Made by a program: the position numbers and the translations under genes
In this document: positions 5,921 to 7,436 of the stretch, one piece after another
How positions within the stretch are numbered: the first letter of the stretch is position 1
How the letters are laid out: every line of letters starts with the position of its first letter
From: Hadesarchaea archaeon
GTDB lineage: Archaea; Hadarchaeota; Hadarchaeia; Hadarchaeales; Hadarchaeaceae
Reading direction: 5' to 3'
Length of the DNA: 7,436 bases
Assembly (NCBI GenBank): GCA_014361095.1
Contig: JACIWF010000059.1
Location: forward strand, 1-7,436
Notes under the pieces: generated by a model
Told to the model about the DNA's origin: nothing
The model's database searches: none
The model's input: the letters and a program-made list of their open reading frames with translations, nothing else

Positions 5921-5942
5921 CATTTATTAAAGTTTATAAATG
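5921..5942. repeat. 22-bp inverted repeat in the AT-rich core
   Basis: The arms CATTTAT (5921-5927) and ATAAATG (5936-5942) are perfect complements around an 8-nt centre, and two inner A:T pairs continue the symmetry. The right arm overlaps TTTATAAA (5933-5940), a TATA-like box. It could be a dimeric operator, a second promoter or an easily melted element. Confidence 0.45.
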
Positions 5943-6001
5943 AGGCACACTTTGGGGCCTAAGATCCTCAGCAAAACAAAAAACTGGTTATTTCAGTTAT
6001 G

Positions 6002-6065
6002 TGGACAAAAATAGACAAGCACAAATAAGCTTATATACTTAGACATAGATTGACAATTGTGGACA
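6002..6065 (+). repeat. Downstream cluster of TNGACA direct repeats, 10-bp phased
   Basis: Copies start at 6002 (TGGACA), 6012 (TAGACA), 6040 (TAGACA), 6050 (TTGACA) and 6060 (TGGACA). Spacings are 10, 28, 10 and 10 bp. The last three form an exact triplet running to within one base of the ATG at 6067 and covering the expected transcription start. This would suit repression of the following operon by a protein that binds the repeats, possibly its own product. Confidence 0.65.
6030..6037 (+). promoter_or_regulatory. TATA box for the HTH-AAA operon
   Basis: CTTATATA, overlapping the 10-bp palindrome ATAAGCTTAT (6025-6034), is centred about 33 bp before ATG 6067. Initiation 25-27 bp downstream would fall near 6060, so the mRNA would be leaderless or nearly so, consistent with no strong ribosome site before 6067. 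Repeat copies lie on both sides of the box. Confidence 0.55.
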
Positions 6066-6066
6066 T

Positions 6067-6654
6067 ATGGAAAAAATGTACACTCTAAAAGAGGCCAGGG
6101 AGATCCTCAGAGTATGTACTAAAACTATCCAAAGGTGGGATAAACAGGGAAAAATAAAGTGTATTCGTACACCCGGAAACAGACGTCTTATACCAGAAAG
6201 CGAAATTTTAAGGATAATTGGCAAAATTACTCCTTTAAGTGAAGAAAAAGAAGAAATAAAAACTATAAAAACCAAAATAGAACCAAAAAAAGAAATATTG
6301 CCTCCTGAATCAAAAATAAAGGTCGAAAAAGAAAAAGTTGAATTACCTGTAAAAACCGAAGAAACGAAAAAACCGGCGCCGCCAGAAGCAAAAATAGAAC
6401 CCACCAAACCAAAAGAAATGACGCGCTACGCTATACTTGACACCCTTGAACCGCCAGGGCTGGCTATTCGCGCTGCTTTCGGCGACCTCTTATCCGCGGC
6501 CAGTCTCTTAAAAAAATTTACCGGGAAAGATCTATCCACAAAAGCCCGTTGTCCTGAAGCCGTGGCAAACCTGTTTTGCCAGCGCATGAAATCGCTCGGC
6601 TACATTACCGAAAAAGATGGAATTTTTGAAATGCAGATCGAGGTTATTAAATGA
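6067..6654 (+). CDS. MerR/IS607-type helix-turn-helix protein with charged linker and unknown C-terminal domain
   Basis: This 195-residue protein has three parts. Residues 4-52 form a MerR-like DNA-binding domain (YTLKEAREILRVCTKTIQRW, then GKIKCIRTPGNRRLIPESE), closest in pattern to the N-terminal domain of IS607-family serine recombinases. The recombinase catalytic domain is absent. Residues about 55-118 are a Lys/Glu/Pro-rich, probably disordered linker with recurrent KIEP/KIK motifs. Residues about 119-195 form a compact domain I do not recognise; its end (NLFCQRMKSLGYITEKDG) hints at a winged helix. Start ATG 6067 or ATG 6076 is possible. It lies directly after the phased TNGACA repeats, which are plausible binding sites, and its stop overlaps the AAA+ gene start as ATGA. 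Base composition rises in GC at the linker/C-terminal boundary near 6420. A partner role to the ATPase is inferred, not shown. Confidence 0.75.
   Translation: MEKMYTLKEAREILRVCTKTIQRWDKQGKIKCIRTPGNRRLIPESEILRIIGKITPLSEEKEEIKTIKTKIEPKKEILPPESKIKVEKEKVELPVKTEETKKPAPPEAKIEPTKPKEMTRYAILDTLEPPGLAIRAAFGDLLSAASLLKKFTGKDLSTKARCPEAVANLFCQRMKSLGYITEKDGIFEMQIEVIK
6640..6644 (+). promoter_or_regulatory. Ribosome binding site for the AAA+ ATPase gene
   Basis: GAGGT ends 6 nt before ATG 6651. The site is inside the upstream gene and the start overlaps its stop by 4 nt, supporting this start and coupled translation. Confidence 0.5.
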
Positions 6655-7436
6655 CAACTTTTGACGAAAAAATTGGAAAAGATCAGCGTTTTGAAGCCTT
6701 TATTCAGCGCTGGGGGCTACAAAAAGACCCTTTTAGCTTTGAAATGCCGTCAATTGACGCTTTTGCTCCATCGCAGCAAGAGGACATCCGTAAAATTAAA
6801 CAATTGCTTTTAGAAGGTAAAGTGGGCGTGCTCACCGGGGATCTTGGGATGGGAAAAACCACTCTTTGTGAATTTCTTGTTTCTGCTTTAAGAGAAGAAA
6901 GCCTGTCAACAACGGACCCTTCCAAACAAACTATACCCATTCTTGTTCACGGGGCGGCTTACAAGTCGTCGGGAGAAATCATCCGAGCAATACTCCTCGC
7001 GCTGGAAATGCCCGTAGATAAGGACGATGCCAGCCTTTTTGACGTCTTAAGAAGGTGGCACCACGATCACCAAGAGCGCCTGATTATTATAATTGACGAT
7101 ATTCCGGAAAGTGGCGCCAATGTGCTTGAAATAGGTGAGTTTTTGCGCGTTCTTTCGGATATCCAAAACATATCTGTCCTGATCAATGGAGAAAAAAATC
7201 AAATGCAACGCTTTTTAGACAAAGTTCCATCGCTCAGAGATAGAGTTCAGTTATATGTCGAGCTTAAACCGATGAGCAAGGAAACCATAAAAGACCTGCT
7301 AAAACTGCGATTAAAGAGCGCCGGATGCCTGAATTACGACGCTTTGATAACTCCGGACGGTTTTGACGAGATTTACAGGCTGAGCAACGGCAACCCGAGA
7401 CAGGCCCTTAAGGTCGCTGACAAGGCGCTGCATCTC
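6651..7436 (+). CDS. AAA+ ATPase (ExeA/TniB/Cdc6-like layout), C-terminus beyond window
   Basis: An open frame of 262 codons runs from ATG 6651 to the window end without a stop. A lead-in at 20-31 (RWGLQKDPFSFE) resembles ExeA/TniB-type ATPases. Walker A is GDLGMGKTT (63-71). Walker B is LIIIIDDIPE (144-153), with D150 where a catalytic Glu is commonly found. A likely sensor 1 is ISVLINGEKNQ (about 173-183), followed by SLRDRVQLYVELKPMS (about 193-208), with a candidate arginine finger. Sensor 2 is SNGNPRQAL (about 247-255). This is the AAA+ plan of DNA-linked regulators of replication, transposition or secretion, not the ParA/MinD fold. The 4-nt overlap with the HTH gene suggests the two proteins act together on DNA. 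Any C-terminal DNA-binding domain would lie outside the window, so Orc1/Cdc6, TniB/TnsC and ExeA cannot be separated. Confidence 0.82.
   Translation, partial: MTTFDEKIGKDQRFEAFIQRWGLQKDPFSFEMPSIDAFAPSQQEDIRKIKQLLLEGKVGVLTGDLGMGKTTLCEFLVSALREESLSTTDPSKQTIPILVHGAAYKSSGEIIRAILLALEMPVDKDDASLFDVLRRWHHDHQERLIIIIDDIPESGANVLEIGEFLRVLSDIQNISVLINGEKNQMQRFLDKVPSLRDRVQLYVELKPMSKETIKDLLKLRLKSAGCLNYDALITPDGFDEIYRLSNGNPRQALKVADKALHL

Larger units (their letters stand above)
5732..6066. other. AT-rich intergenic region with phased repeats, origin- or centromere-like
   Basis: No convincing gene lies in these 335 bases. In order they hold: ATGACA direct repeats (5742, 5752); a tandem 8-mer TTGGAAAA (5770-5777, 5778-5785); three TAGACA copies (5799, 5806, 5816); a short hairpin with GGACA in its loop (5832-5855); a very AT-rich core (about 5861-5942) with a T6 tract at 5902-5907 that could end hypE transcription, and an inverted repeat overlapping a TATA-like TTTATAAA (5921-5942); a slightly GC-richer patch with TGAGG/CCTCA arms (5941-5970); AACTG/CAGTT arms (5982-5998); and five more TNGACA copies (6002-6065) around a TATA box. 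GACA occurs eleven times on the plus strand and its complement TGTC not once. Confidence 0.6.

Noticed and set aside
5941..5970. Small RNA hairpin (TGAGG/CCTCA)
   Set aside because: Only five pairs around a 20-nt loop, with competing pairings; not enough for a structured RNA call.
5742..6065. CRISPR array
   Set aside because: The repeated unit is only 6-10 bp with irregular gaps and no equal-length spacers, and no cas gene is present.
6067..6654. IS607-family insertion sequence
   Set aside because: Only the DNA-binding domain resembles IS607 OrfA; there is no serine recombinase domain and no TnpB in the window.
6651..7436. ParA-type partition ATPase
   Set aside because: Walker A is a standard GxxGxGKT, not the deviant KGGxxK form, and sensor motifs of the AAA+ class are present.

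Overview
The window looks like part of an anaerobic archaeal chromosome, read from sequence features alone. Translation signals are GGTGA/GGAGG types, and GGTGA sits 4 nt before both the hycI and hypE starts. AT-rich TATA boxes lie at the distances expected for archaeal TBP/TFB promoters. The gene content is a membrane-bound group 4 [NiFe] hydrogenase with its maturation factors. I cannot assign a lineage. The hydrogenase genes are GC-rich, whereas everything after about 5732 is clearly more AT-rich.

Layout. Bases 1-3401 (+) hold the end of a tightly packed hydrogenase operon: the C-terminus of a proton-pumping antiporter-like subunit, then small (NuoB-like), 30-kDa (NuoC-like), large (NuoD-like), membrane (NuoH-like) and ferredoxin-like (NuoI-like) subunits. 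The order antiporter-B-C-D-H-I resembles the end of mbh-type operons more than the classic echABCDEF order. All four Ni-Fe cysteines are present, so this is a hydrogenase and not an Fpo/complex I relative. Convergent to it (3416-4592, -) are hycI, encoding the endopeptidase that probably trims the large subunit, and a PHP-family metal-dependent hydrolase. A divergent promoter region (4593-4717) separates these from hypE (4718-5731, +), which makes the cyanide ligand precursor of the Ni-Fe site. Together these genes encode H2 evolution or uptake coupled to ferredoxin and ion pumping, plus part of the machinery that builds the active site.

Bases 5732-6066 are a 335-bp AT-rich non-coding region unlike the rest of the window. 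It holds eleven copies of GACA, mostly inside TNGACA, all on one strand, many spaced exactly 10 bp apart. They form two clusters around an AT-rich core with a 7-bp-arm inverted repeat. The second cluster lies between a TATA box and the start of a two-gene operon. That operon encodes a MerR/IS607-type helix-turn-helix protein with a long Lys/Glu/Pro linker and an unrecognised C-terminal domain (6067-6654), then an AAA+ ATPase related in layout to the ExeA/TniB/Cdc6 types (6651 to the window end, incomplete).

The iteron-like array, DNA-binding protein and ATPase look like a self-contained module for replication initiation, segregation, transposition control or autoregulated DNA remodelling. I do not recognise it as a named system, and it is the most interesting part of the window.
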